The notes under the pieces were generated by a model that made no database searches, had not been told where the DNA came from, and was given only the letters and a program-made list of their open reading frames with translations. From positions 1-32,003 of the IMG/VR virus record IMGVR_UViG_3300002144_000740: a stretch of DNA of 32,003 bases; one strand, 5' to 3'. This DNA comes from a virus. Numbering within the stretch: position 1 is the first letter of the stretch; each line of letters starts with the position of its first letter. Made by a program: the position numbers and the translations under genes. Shown here piece by piece: positions 25,037-32,003 of the stretch.

Positions 25037-25943
25037 TATCGCAGACTTAGACTGCATCTTCCTCACTTACGATGAACCAAAGAAAGAAGAATTTTGGATA
25101 CGTATCCAAAATATGATACCGTGGGCTAAACGGGTAGATGGTGTACACGGTAGTGATGCAGCACACAAAGCAGCCGCAGCAGCTAGTGACACTGGCAGAT
25201 TTGTGTTGATAGACGGCGACAACTTGCCAGACCCAGATTTCTTTAATCTACAACTACAGTTGAATGACCAAAACCGAGACTACGTGTTTCGGTGGAAAGC
25301 ACGTAACGAAGTCAACGGACTAATGTACGGCAACGGAGGATTAAGTTGCTGGACCAAAGACTTTGTTAACAACATGCAGACACATGAACACTCAGATGGG
25401 GCAGACGACACTTGTGTGGAGTTTTGCTTTGATCCTAAATATCAAGCGATGCATGATTGTTACAGCACAACACACCCCAACGGCAGTGCTTACCAAGCAT
25501 GGAGAGCAGGATTCCGTGAAGGTGTAAAGATGTGCTTAGATCGAGGCGCAAAGCCTGATCTTAAAGAATTTGAACGCAAAGTGCATCAACGTAATTACGA
25601 CCATTTGTCAATTTGGCAAACAGTTGGCAGAGATGTTGATAATGGCTGGTGGGCAATCTATGGCGCACGAGTCGGAACTTATTTAACTATGCTGGCAGAT
25701 TGGGACTATCGCCAGGTGCAAGATTTCAACAATCTAAAACAGTTGTGGGAAGATTATAAACACAAAACAGATGAGGACAATGTCATCTTAGGAGAAAACT
25801 TGCAACGTAAACTAGCATTGCCTATCACTGAAATGAGTGCAGATCAGAGCAGATTCTTTAAGCATCATTATAAACAGAGCCAAAAGAATTTGGGAACAAC
25901 AATTACAGAGATGGATATCATTCGTCGACAAGAGGGCTGGTAA
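25017..25943 (+). CDS. Glycosyltransferase-like protein with DGDN motif
   Basis: This 308-aa protein has DLDCIFLTYDEP near the N-terminus, then GRFVLIDGDNLPDPDF with Asp-Gly-Asp at 66-68, a good GT-A DxD motif. NGLMYGNGGLSCWTKDFV follows (about 101-118), resembling the Y-G-x-G-G acceptor-loop segment of bacterial sugar transferases. Several Trp/Tyr residues in the second half (IWQTVGRDVDNGWWAIYGA) could form the sugar or acceptor site. It is not a close copy of the two upstream paralogues. Its stop and the next start form TAATG (25941-25945), which couples it directly to the first radical SAM gene. Substrate unknown. Confidence 0.7.
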   Translation: MTQEIVDIADLDCIFLTYDEPKKEEFWIRIQNMIPWAKRVDGVHGSDAAHKAAAAASDTGRFVLIDGDNLPDPDFFNLQLQLNDQNRDYVFRWKARNEVNGLMYGNGGLSCWTKDFVNNMQTHEHSDGADDTCVEFCFDPKYQAMHDCYSTTHPNGSAYQAWRAGFREGVKMCLDRGAKPDLKEFERKVHQRNYDHLSIWQTVGRDVDNGWWAIYGARVGTYLTMLADWDYRQVQDFNNLKQLWEDYKHKTDEDNVILGENLQRKLALPITEMSADQSRFFKHHYKQSQKNLGTTITEMDIIRRQEGW

Positions 25944-27334
25944 TGACTAAAAGTGTATTTCTTACATCAGCTGAAGATGCCAAAGCAAAATTAGGAGTGG
26001 GTCTTTGTTTGGCAAAGTGGAAACAAGTTAGTTTACACTTGCCCACAGGTCTTAACAACAGTTGCTACCACCCGCCACTGCACCAAATTGATGCAGATGA
26101 AGTGGCAGTAAATCCCAGCGCATTGCATAATACCCAGCATAAAAAAGAACAGCGTAAAATTATGCTGAAGCAAGAACGACCCAGCGAATGTAGTTATTGT
26201 TGGACACAGGAAGACCTGGGAAATTTAAGTGACAGGCACTATCGCAGCGGTGAGCCGTGGGCTGCTGTTGACTTTGAAAAAATAAAAAATAGCACAGGAG
26301 ACGAAGATGATGTTATACCCAGTTACGTCGAAGTCAATTTTAATCACGCTTGCAATCTTTCTTGCAGTTATTGCAGCCCTCAATTTAGCAGCACCTGGCA
26401 GTCAGAGGTGGACAAATTTGGAGGTTACCCTACTACTCCTATACACAACGACCCTAGTCATTTTACCGGACGTAATCGACCTATTCCAGCAAGAGAAGAC
26501 AACCCATATGTTGATGCCTTTTGGCGGTGGTGGCCTGAACTCTATCCTACACTAGAGCATTTTAGAATGACCGGTGGTGAACCGCTCATGGATAAAAATA
26601 CCTACCGTGTGTTTGATCATGTACTGGCAAATCCCAGCCCTAAGTTGCATTTGAATGTAACCAGTAACTTTAGTGTAGAAGACAGTTTGTTTGACAAGTA
26701 TTTAGACTATGTAAAACAGATGACCAGCAACCAACCAAAATACTTAGAACACTTCATGCAGTACGTTAGTTTGGATGCAATGTTTGAACGTGCTGAGTAC
26801 GGAAGGCACGGACTAGACTTCGAACGTGTTTGGCATAATGTAAATCGTTTCCTAGCTGAAGTACCTGATCGCAGTAGTTTAACATTTATTATTACTATGA
26901 ATACATTAAATGTAACGGGATTTCACGAGTTGATAAATGGAATCCATGGACTCAGACAAGTGTATAGTAAAACATATCAGCGTGTTTGGTTTGATACTCC
27001 AATTTTACGACAGCCTGCTTGGCAGAATGTACAGATACTGCCAGAAGAGTATACTGACCCGCTGGAAGAAGCCTGGGCATTTATGTGTAGTAAAACAGAA
27101 CAACCAGATAATCTCTACAAAGGATTTAAAGATTACGAGATGCATAGATTACAACGAGTAATCGATTATATGCAAGAAGGTTGCAAATTGGATTCAGAAT
27201 ATGTTACAATGCAAAGAGCAAATTTCGCAAGGTTCTTTAAGGAACACAACAGTCGTCGGGGAACTGATTTTTTGACTACGTTTCCCGAGATGTCAGAGTT
27301 CTGGAAAGAATGTAATTACCATGCACACCAATAA
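25943..27334 (+). CDS. Radical SAM enzyme with N-terminal twitch-type cluster domain, copy A
   Basis: In this 463-aa enzyme four Cys (22, 41, 83, 86) form an N-terminal auxiliary-cluster domain: GLCLAKW, NSCYHPP, then ECSYCWTQED. The catalytic CNLSCSYC (137-144) is the CX3CX2C motif that binds the [4Fe-4S] cluster and S-adenosylmethionine. CSPQFSSTW follows it and GGEP (211-214) contacts the cofactor. The C-terminus closes with RGTDFLTTFPEM. This is the architecture called twitch domain-containing radical SAM protein, in which the auxiliary-cluster domain precedes the barrel. Such enzymes modify peptides, sugars or small molecules by radical chemistry; the substrate here is unknown. It is coupled to the upstream GT by TAATG and overlaps copy B by 14 nt. 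Confidence 0.85.
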   Translation: MTKSVFLTSAEDAKAKLGVGLCLAKWKQVSLHLPTGLNNSCYHPPLHQIDADEVAVNPSALHNTQHKKEQRKIMLKQERPSECSYCWTQEDLGNLSDRHYRSGEPWAAVDFEKIKNSTGDEDDVIPSYVEVNFNHACNLSCSYCSPQFSSTWQSEVDKFGGYPTTPIHNDPSHFTGRNRPIPAREDNPYVDAFWRWWPELYPTLEHFRMTGGEPLMDKNTYRVFDHVLANPSPKLHLNVTSNFSVEDSLFDKYLDYVKQMTSNQPKYLEHFMQYVSLDAMFERAEYGRHGLDFERVWHNVNRFLAEVPDRSSLTFIITMNTLNVTGFHELINGIHGLRQVYSKTYQRVWFDTPILRQPAWQNVQILPEEYTDPLEEAWAFMCSKTEQPDNLYKGFKDYEMHRLQRVIDYMQEGCKLDSEYVTMQRANFARFFKEHNSRRGTDFLTTFPEMSEFWKECNYHAHQ

Positions 27335-28670
27335 AAAAGAAACAGATTTAGAATATAAACGCAGAGTAATCGACATCAAGTCAGATTCATTCTGCGGAGC
27401 CAAGTGGTACAATGCTACTATTTGGCTGGGCAGCGGTATGACCACCAGTTGCCACCATCCATTGCCACACAAAGTAGAAGTGTCTGAGGTTCTTACAAAT
27501 CCCAAAGCATTGCATAACACGCAGAAGAAAAAGATGGAGCGCGAGCAGATGCAGAAAGGTGAACGACCTAGTGGATGTGAATACTGCTGGAAGATTGAAG
27601 ATATTGGCAGGGACAACGTGAGTGACAGAGTTTACAAGACTAAAATTTATTCAGACGAGGATTTATCTTATGCAGCCAGAACACCAGCAGGTACAGATAT
27701 TGACTTACAAACCTTGGAAATCGCGTTTGATCGTACTTGCCAACTTGCTTGTAGTTATTGCAATCCTGCTTTTAGCAGCACATGGGTCAATGATATTCGT
27801 AAGCATGGGGAATACACTGGATTGGTTTCAGACGGTCGCAATCATTTCACTCATGCTCATGATAGTAGCCAACTGTATAAGTTTAGTCAACATAATCCGT
27901 ACGTAGATGCATTTTTTAAGTGGTGGGAAACAGACCTCCACCGAACTCTGAAAGAACTACGCATCACTGGCGGCGAACCGTTAATGAGTGGAGAAACTTG
28001 GAAACTGATTGACTGGTTTAAAGAGAACCGAGGTAAGAGTACAACACGTCTTGCCATCAACAGTAATTTAGGACCTAACATCGATATTGATAGGTTAATT
28101 GCCAGTGTCGATGGTTTAGAGATTGATTTATATACCAGCAACGAATCAGTTGGTGCCCAAGCAGAGTACATTCGTGATGGACTGGACTATGACCAGTGGA
28201 TGAAAAACGTTGTTAAACTCGTTGAGAGCAAACGATTTCGAGGTATGCATGTGATGTGTACGGTTAATGCATTATGCTTGGATAGTTTGCCAGAGTTTTT
28301 AGACCAACTAGTGGAACTGAAAAAACAATATGGAAAAGACTATCCAAATTTTACGCTAAATATCCTAAGATTCCCTAGTTTTCAAAGTGCGCTGGTATTA
28401 CCAGACGACATACGTACCCAATATAAAAATAATTTGATAAATTGGCTAGACAAGCACAGAGCCAATGACTACATGCACGAGCATGAAATTAATCATGTTA
28501 TCAGATTGATAGACTATCTGGACGTAGTTAAAACTCCCCACAGTGAAGCATTTGACATGCCCAAGTTACACAATGATTTCAAGGAATTCTATTCACAGTA
28601 CGACATACGTAGGAACAAAGAGTTCGCTACTGCATTTCCTGCTTTGGCTAACTGGTATAATACTTTATGA
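27321..28670 (+). CDS. Radical SAM enzyme with N-terminal twitch-type cluster domain, copy B
   Basis: This 449-aa enzyme is closest in layout to copy A. The auxiliary Cys are 25, 44, 86 and 89 (SFCGAKW, SCHHPLPH, GCEYCW), with the same NP-x-ALHNTQ helix between them. The radical SAM motif CQLACSYC is at 140-147, followed by CNPAFSSTW and GGEP at 217-220. The C-terminus is RNKEFATAFPAL. It starts 14 nt inside the end of copy A and ends in an ATGA overlap with copy C. A and B appear to be sister subtypes, separate from C and D, because both use a S-C-x-H-P element where C and D use P-C-C. Confidence 0.85.
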   Translation: MHTNKKETDLEYKRRVIDIKSDSFCGAKWYNATIWLGSGMTTSCHHPLPHKVEVSEVLTNPKALHNTQKKKMEREQMQKGERPSGCEYCWKIEDIGRDNVSDRVYKTKIYSDEDLSYAARTPAGTDIDLQTLEIAFDRTCQLACSYCNPAFSSTWVNDIRKHGEYTGLVSDGRNHFTHAHDSSQLYKFSQHNPYVDAFFKWWETDLHRTLKELRITGGEPLMSGETWKLIDWFKENRGKSTTRLAINSNLGPNIDIDRLIASVDGLEIDLYTSNESVGAQAEYIRDGLDYDQWMKNVVKLVESKRFRGMHVMCTVNALCLDSLPEFLDQLVELKKQYGKDYPNFTLNILRFPSFQSALVLPDDIRTQYKNNLINWLDKHRANDYMHEHEINHVIRLIDYLDVVKTPHSEAFDMPKLHNDFKEFYSQYDIRRNKEFATAFPALANWYNTL

Positions 28671-29995
28671 GCGAAGAAAAAACAATAAAAGAGTTTTATA
28701 AAAATTATGATTACATGTCCAAGGCTCCTTACTTTATAGACAAAGAGCAGCTGACAGAAAAAGAAGCTGGCTTACTCATGGGTAGTAAATCGTTTTGTAT
28801 GCTGCCTTGGATGCATATGCACGCCTTCCCAGATGGCAGAGCGTATCCTTGTTGTCTTGCTGACTATTGGCATCCAGTTGGTGACCTGCGTAAAAACACC
28901 ATGGAAGAAGTCTGGAACCAAGACAAGTACAAAGACATGCGTAAGAACATGATGGCTGGCAAAGAGTGCAAGGAATGCACCAAGTGTTATGAGCAAGAGG
29001 ACAACGGGTTCTTTAGCATGCGCAACGACTCTAATAGAAACTATGGGCATCTCATTAAGGAAGTAGAAAATACCAAACTTGATGGTGAACATGCAGAATT
29101 TAAACTTCGTTACTGGGATGTACGGTTTAGCAACTTGTGTAACATGAGTTGCAGAAGCTGTGGTCCTATCTTTAGCAGCAACTGGTACAAAGATCACGTT
29201 AAACTATATAATAAAAAGCCTGACGTTTTGGGTAGAGAGATGCTGCGGATCGAGTATACTACGGGTGATGAAGATGACATGATTAATCAGATGTTACCTC
29301 ACTTACCTCACCTAGAACAAGTTTACTTTGCAGGTGGTGAACCGCTTATCATGAAGGAACATTATTTCATGCTGGAGAAGTTAATCGAACTAGGCAAAAC
29401 GGATGTGCGTGTGCAGTACAACACCAACTTCAGTGAGATGCGGTATAAAGACAAGCATGTATTCGAATACTGGAAAAACTTTAAGAGTGTTAGCGTTGGT
29501 GCAAGTTTGGATGGTATGGGCCCACAAGCAGAATTGATACGCAAAGGAACAAACTGGCAGCAAACTGAAGATAATCGTAGGCGTATGATAGAAGAAGCAC
29601 CACATGTGGATTTTTATGTTAGTGCCACTGTTAGTGCGATGAATGTGTTACATATATTGGACTTTCATAAAGAATGGGTAGCAAAGGGGTTGATCGCTGC
29701 CAAAGATTTTAACATCAATGTTCTACAAGGACCGCAGTGGTATCGAATCGACATACTGCCCACATGGTTTAAAGAAGAAGTTGTGTACCCTGCATACGAA
29801 GCCCATATAGCCTGGCTAGAACCACAAGACACTTTGCAACGTGCAACCAACGGGTATAAAAGTCTATTAAATATGATGCGAGCAACAGACAATAGTCATG
29901 ACTTTGAAAAATTTAAAAGAGAAATCTACATCTTAGACAAACTGCGTGGTGAGAAATTTTGGGATACGTTTCCAGAGCTGGCGAGGTTAAAATGA
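28667..29995 (+). CDS. Radical SAM enzyme with N-terminal twitch-type cluster domain, copy C
   Basis: In this 442-aa enzyme a 40-residue leader precedes the cluster domain: FCMLPW (C44), YPCCLA (C62-C63), then C101, C104 and C107. The last set, ECKECTKCYEQED, has one more Cys than the other copies. The radical SAM motif CNMSCRSC is at 158-165, followed by CGPIFSSNW. GGEP is at 223-226 and RGEKFWDTFPEL closes the protein. FCMLPW-x(11)-YPCCLA is the classic N-terminal twitch signature. ATGA overlaps join it to copies B and D. Whether the extra Cys belongs to a cluster cannot be judged. Confidence 0.85.
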   Translation: MSEEKTIKEFYKNYDYMSKAPYFIDKEQLTEKEAGLLMGSKSFCMLPWMHMHAFPDGRAYPCCLADYWHPVGDLRKNTMEEVWNQDKYKDMRKNMMAGKECKECTKCYEQEDNGFFSMRNDSNRNYGHLIKEVENTKLDGEHAEFKLRYWDVRFSNLCNMSCRSCGPIFSSNWYKDHVKLYNKKPDVLGREMLRIEYTTGDEDDMINQMLPHLPHLEQVYFAGGEPLIMKEHYFMLEKLIELGKTDVRVQYNTNFSEMRYKDKHVFEYWKNFKSVSVGASLDGMGPQAELIRKGTNWQQTEDNRRRMIEEAPHVDFYVSATVSAMNVLHILDFHKEWVAKGLIAAKDFNINVLQGPQWYRIDILPTWFKEEVVYPAYEAHIAWLEPQDTLQRATNGYKSLLNMMRATDNSHDFEKFKREIYILDKLRGEKFWDTFPELARLK

Positions 29996-31197
29996 ACTTA
30001 CCTGAATCAATTTGCATGCTACCTTGGATCAGTATCGAAGCAAGTCCAACTGGAACGGCCCGTCCTTGTTGTTTAGCCAGAGAAGATATTGCTGGAATTG
30101 ATTTGAGAACAAATACATTACAAGAAGCATATCAAAGCGAATACATGCAAAACATGCGCCGACAGATGCGTAGTGGTGAAAAACCTGCTACTTGTAAACT
30201 TTGTTGGGATGAAGAATCTGCTGGTAGAGACAGCAAACGTATGCATAGTCGTGTGCGATTGAAAGAACTGTATCCACAAGTTGACTGGCAAAATGATACA
30301 CCAGACCAATTGTGGTTCTTAGATTTAAAATTAGGCAACATTTGCAATTTAAAATGTCGCATATGCGGTAGTTGGAGCAGTAGTAAGTGGGCAGCCGAAG
30401 AATTAGATTACATGCCCAAAGGTTCTAATAAAAAAGAACACATTGCGTACACTTGGCTTAAACAAGGTAAGTGGCCAGAAGAATCTCCAAACTTTTGGGA
30501 AAATCTTAAAAAATTATTGCCGCATATCAAATACTTTGAATTTACCGGGGGTGAACCTTGGTTAATACAAGAACACTGGGACCTGTTAAAGTATGCAGTG
30601 GAAACAGGCGAAAGCAAACACATCGACATACACTACAACACCAATGCAACTGTTGATGTTTTGGGACTTGAAAAATCTCTATTATGGGAAAGTTTCGGAC
30701 GTGTTGATATTGCATTTAGTGTTGACAATGTGGGCAAGCGGTTTGAATATGAACGTTACGGAGCTGATTGGGACAAAGCAAATGAAATAATCGACGGTGT
30801 GCATTTTGCCAGAGATATTGATGCCCCAAATATCACTACCCAACTTTGTTTTACAGTGAATATTCAAAATGTCTACTATATCGACGAGTTATTGGAATGG
30901 GCAAAAACTAAATCGTTTAACAGCATTTATTTTAATATGATGCACGGACCAATAGAAATGAGCATTGCTTATATGACGCCAGCGGCAAAAGAGTTAGTGT
31001 TGAACAAACTTAAAAATACATTTTGGAAGTCAGAATTTTATCAACAAGAAATTGACAATGTAATAAAATTCATTGACAACGGCCCAGGCAGTGATGGGGC
31101 AGAGTTTTTGTTTAACATGCAACGTACTGATGCATATCGTAAACAAAACTTCATGGATACACACCCCGAGATAGCCGAGGCTATGGGATATGAATAA
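29992..31197 (+). CDS. Radical SAM enzyme with N-terminal twitch-type cluster domain, copy D
   Basis: The start is taken at the ATG at 29992, in an ATGA overlap with copy C and with GAGG upstream. An in-frame ATG at 29959 would add 11 residues inside copy C. The 401-aa product has C8 (CMLPW), C26-C27 (RPCCLA), C68 and C71 (TCKLCWDEE), then the radical SAM motif CNLKCRIC at 118-125 and GGEP at 186-189. The C-terminus is RKQNFMDTHPEI. It lacks the leader of copy C and is the shortest of the set. A convergent homing endonuclease ends 6 nt after its stop, and a fifth copy begins beyond it. Confidence 0.87.
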   Translation: MNLPESICMLPWISIEASPTGTARPCCLAREDIAGIDLRTNTLQEAYQSEYMQNMRRQMRSGEKPATCKLCWDEESAGRDSKRMHSRVRLKELYPQVDWQNDTPDQLWFLDLKLGNICNLKCRICGSWSSSKWAAEELDYMPKGSNKKEHIAYTWLKQGKWPEESPNFWENLKKLLPHIKYFEFTGGEPWLIQEHWDLLKYAVETGESKHIDIHYNTNATVDVLGLEKSLLWESFGRVDIAFSVDNVGKRFEYERYGADWDKANEIIDGVHFARDIDAPNITTQLCFTVNIQNVYYIDELLEWAKTKSFNSIYFNMMHGPIEMSIAYMTPAAKELVLNKLKNTFWKSEFYQQEIDNVIKFIDNGPGSDGAEFLFNMQRTDAYRKQNFMDTHPEIAEAMGYE

Positions 31198-31202
31198 CCA
31201 GT

Positions 31203-31832
31203 CTATTTCTTATTCCATGGAACTTTACCAAAATTTGGATTTTTAGCACCTTTCTTACTCTCACTGAGTTTTCTTTTATGTTCTTCGGATAATGGTCTTC
31301 CCTTTCTAGAAGTTGACATTTTTTCCTTAGTCTCAGCAGAGTGAGTCATACCTTTATTCCATGCAATTTTACCAGTATTCTTTTCTGCAATCTCTTTGAT
31401 TTTTGAATTTGTTTCTTTAGTTTGTCCCTTGCTCCATGCAGTGCGACCAAACATTGGATTATTTGTTCCGCTTGTTGCTATTGAAATTTTAGACTTTGTT
31501 TCTTCTGTATGGAACCGTCTAATATTTTTAAGAATTTCAAATTTCTTTGTAGTTAGTTTTCTATCACCGTACGGGGAAAATGATATACGAATGAAGGCAT
31601 AATTCATTTTACTTAATGCATCATTTGATGTCATCTCTGTGAGTAACCAATGACAAAGGAAATGTTCCCTTGCAGTAAGCGTGACTAAGTTTCTGAGTGA
31701 GTTGTCGCCACCTAGACTTTTAGGAATGATGTGATGTTTTTCGGTATAAACATCTGCTGGTAAAGTTCTTGTTTGTGCGTTAGTGATTATGTTATAATAC
31801 CAACGAGTATATTTGTTATCTATAAATAACAT
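31203..31832 (-). CDS. Free-standing HNH homing endonuclease with NUMOD3-type DNA-binding repeats
   Basis: This 209-aa protein is the only convincing gene on the minus strand. KHHIIPKSLGGDNSLRNLV (from residue 32) is the HNH core, with His33-His34 and Asn48 in expected places and H57 and H61 after it. The C-terminal half has NUMOD3-type repeats: SGTNNPMFGR, TGKIAWNKG, KEKMSTSRKGRPLSEEHK, KGAKNPNFGK. This arrangement is standard for phage mobile endonucleases that cut a target gene and spread by homing. It lies between radical SAM copies D and E, antisense to them, and ends 6 nt from the stop of copy D. No intron signature is seen, so it is probably free-standing. Confidence 0.88.
   Translation of the reverse strand: MLFIDNKYTRWYYNIITNAQTRTLPADVYTEKHHIIPKSLGGDNSLRNLVTLTAREHFLCHWLLTEMTSNDALSKMNYAFIRISFSPYGDRKLTTKKFEILKNIRRFHTEETKSKISIATSGTNNPMFGRTAWSKGQTKETNSKIKEIAEKNTGKIAWNKGMTHSAETKEKMSTSRKGRPLSEEHKRKLSESKKGAKNPNFGKVPWNKK
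31821..31828 (+). promoter_or_regulatory. Exact T4 late-promoter consensus TATAAATA, plus strand
   Basis: TATAAATA lies inside the first codons of the endonuclease and points toward copy E, whose ATG is 84 nt downstream. It is the only exact match to the T4 late consensus seen in the window. Confidence 0.45.
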
Positions 31833-31895
31833 TGCTGATAGTTCCTTGTAAACTGGTAGAGCAGGTGGTAGTTGACGCTACGCGATCTGCACTTT

Positions 31896-31903
31896 TATTT
31901 ATC
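31896..31903 (-). promoter_or_regulatory. Late-type octamer GATAAATA, minus strand, upstream of the endonuclease
   Basis: The plus strand reads TATTTATC, which is GATAAATA on the minus strand, 63 nt upstream of the endonuclease start. It is the same variant as before the gp6-like gene. Confidence 0.4.
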
Positions 31904-31911
31904 AATTAATT

Positions 31912-32003
31912 ATGGAATTTCCAAAAGAAAAGCCCCCCAATTTTTGCCTTGCGCCATTTGTGCATACATATTTGTCGCCGGTTACAGAACGCAGGATGTG
32001 TTG
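31912..32003 (+). CDS. Radical SAM enzyme with N-terminal twitch-type cluster domain, copy E (5' end only)
   Basis: Thirty residues are visible before the window ends. NFCLAPFVHTYLSPVTERRM, closing with a Cys codon at residue 30, follows the opening of copies C and D: C12 fits the CMLPW Cys, and SPVTERRMC fits SPTGTARPCC. The next codon starts TG, so a second Cys is likely. It therefore appears to be a fifth member of the array, with the homing endonuclease between it and copy D. The ATG at 31912 is the only suitable start; no strong ribosome site precedes it. Confidence 0.7.
   Translation, partial: MEFPKEKPPNFCLAPFVHTYLSPVTERRMC

Noticed and set aside
29959-29991. N-terminal extension of radical SAM copy D
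   Set aside because: The ATG at 29992 has GAGG upstream and an ATGA overlap, matching the junction between copies B and C.
31872-31900. TTGACG-N17-TTATTT as a promoter for copy E
   Set aside because: The -35 is good but the -10 is very poor. The TATAAATA element upstream is the better candidate.
31855-31905. tRNA-like stretch with CTGGTAGAGCA
   Set aside because: It looks like a D-arm, but no acceptor stem pairs around it and there is no TTCGA-type T-loop or clear anticodon stem.
1-32003. CRISPR array, integrase, attachment sites or insertion sequences
   Set aside because: No regularly spaced direct repeats, integrase motifs or transposase-like genes were seen; the only mobile element is the HNH endonuclease.

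Overview
The window looks like part of the genome of a T4-like (contractile-tailed, myovirus-type) bacteriophage. The evidence is the order tail lysozyme, gp25-like wedge, gp6-like wedge, very large baseplate protein, then tail fibre proteins, all on one strand, with tiny gaps, AT-rich coding sequence and late-promoter-like octamers at the gene junctions. The proteins look most like those of aquatic T4-like phages, such as cyanophages and pelagiphages. Nothing in the window identifies the host: there are no tRNAs, photosynthesis genes or other host-marker genes.

Positions 1-22665 form the virion structural block. It begins with the 3' end of a muralytic hub protein that runs in from the left edge. 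A gp25-like protein and a long gp6-like protein (1134 aa) follow. Next comes a single 13.4-kb gene (4459 aa) that carries a YHYH motif, a probable seven-bladed FG-GAP propeller, three W/Y sugar-binding-like modules and two Gly-rich repeat blocks. After it come two fibre proteins with the same DLAE-type C-terminal domain, a short 54-aa protein, a 197-aa structural protein and a 312-aa fibre-like protein.

At 22666-22741 there is a boundary. A sigma70-like promoter candidate is superimposed on an 11-bp stem-loop with a GTAA tetraloop. Downstream lies a second block, 22742-31197, of nine genes joined by overlaps or ATGA/TAATG junctions. It holds a 105-aa protein of unknown function, two paralogous glycosyltransferase-like proteins, a 122-aa unknown, a third glycosyltransferase-like protein with a DGD motif, and four consecutive radical SAM enzymes of the N-terminal-twitch type. 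A fifth enzyme of the same type starts at 31912 and leaves the window. A free-standing HNH homing endonuclease (31203-31832, minus strand) sits between the fourth and fifth.

The most interesting feature is this second block. A tandem, diversified set of five auxiliary-cluster radical SAM enzymes coupled to three GT-A-like proteins lies directly behind the tail fibre genes. A plausible reading is a phage-encoded modification pathway acting on virion proteins, on a surface glycan or on a small metabolite. The substrate cannot be read from the sequence.
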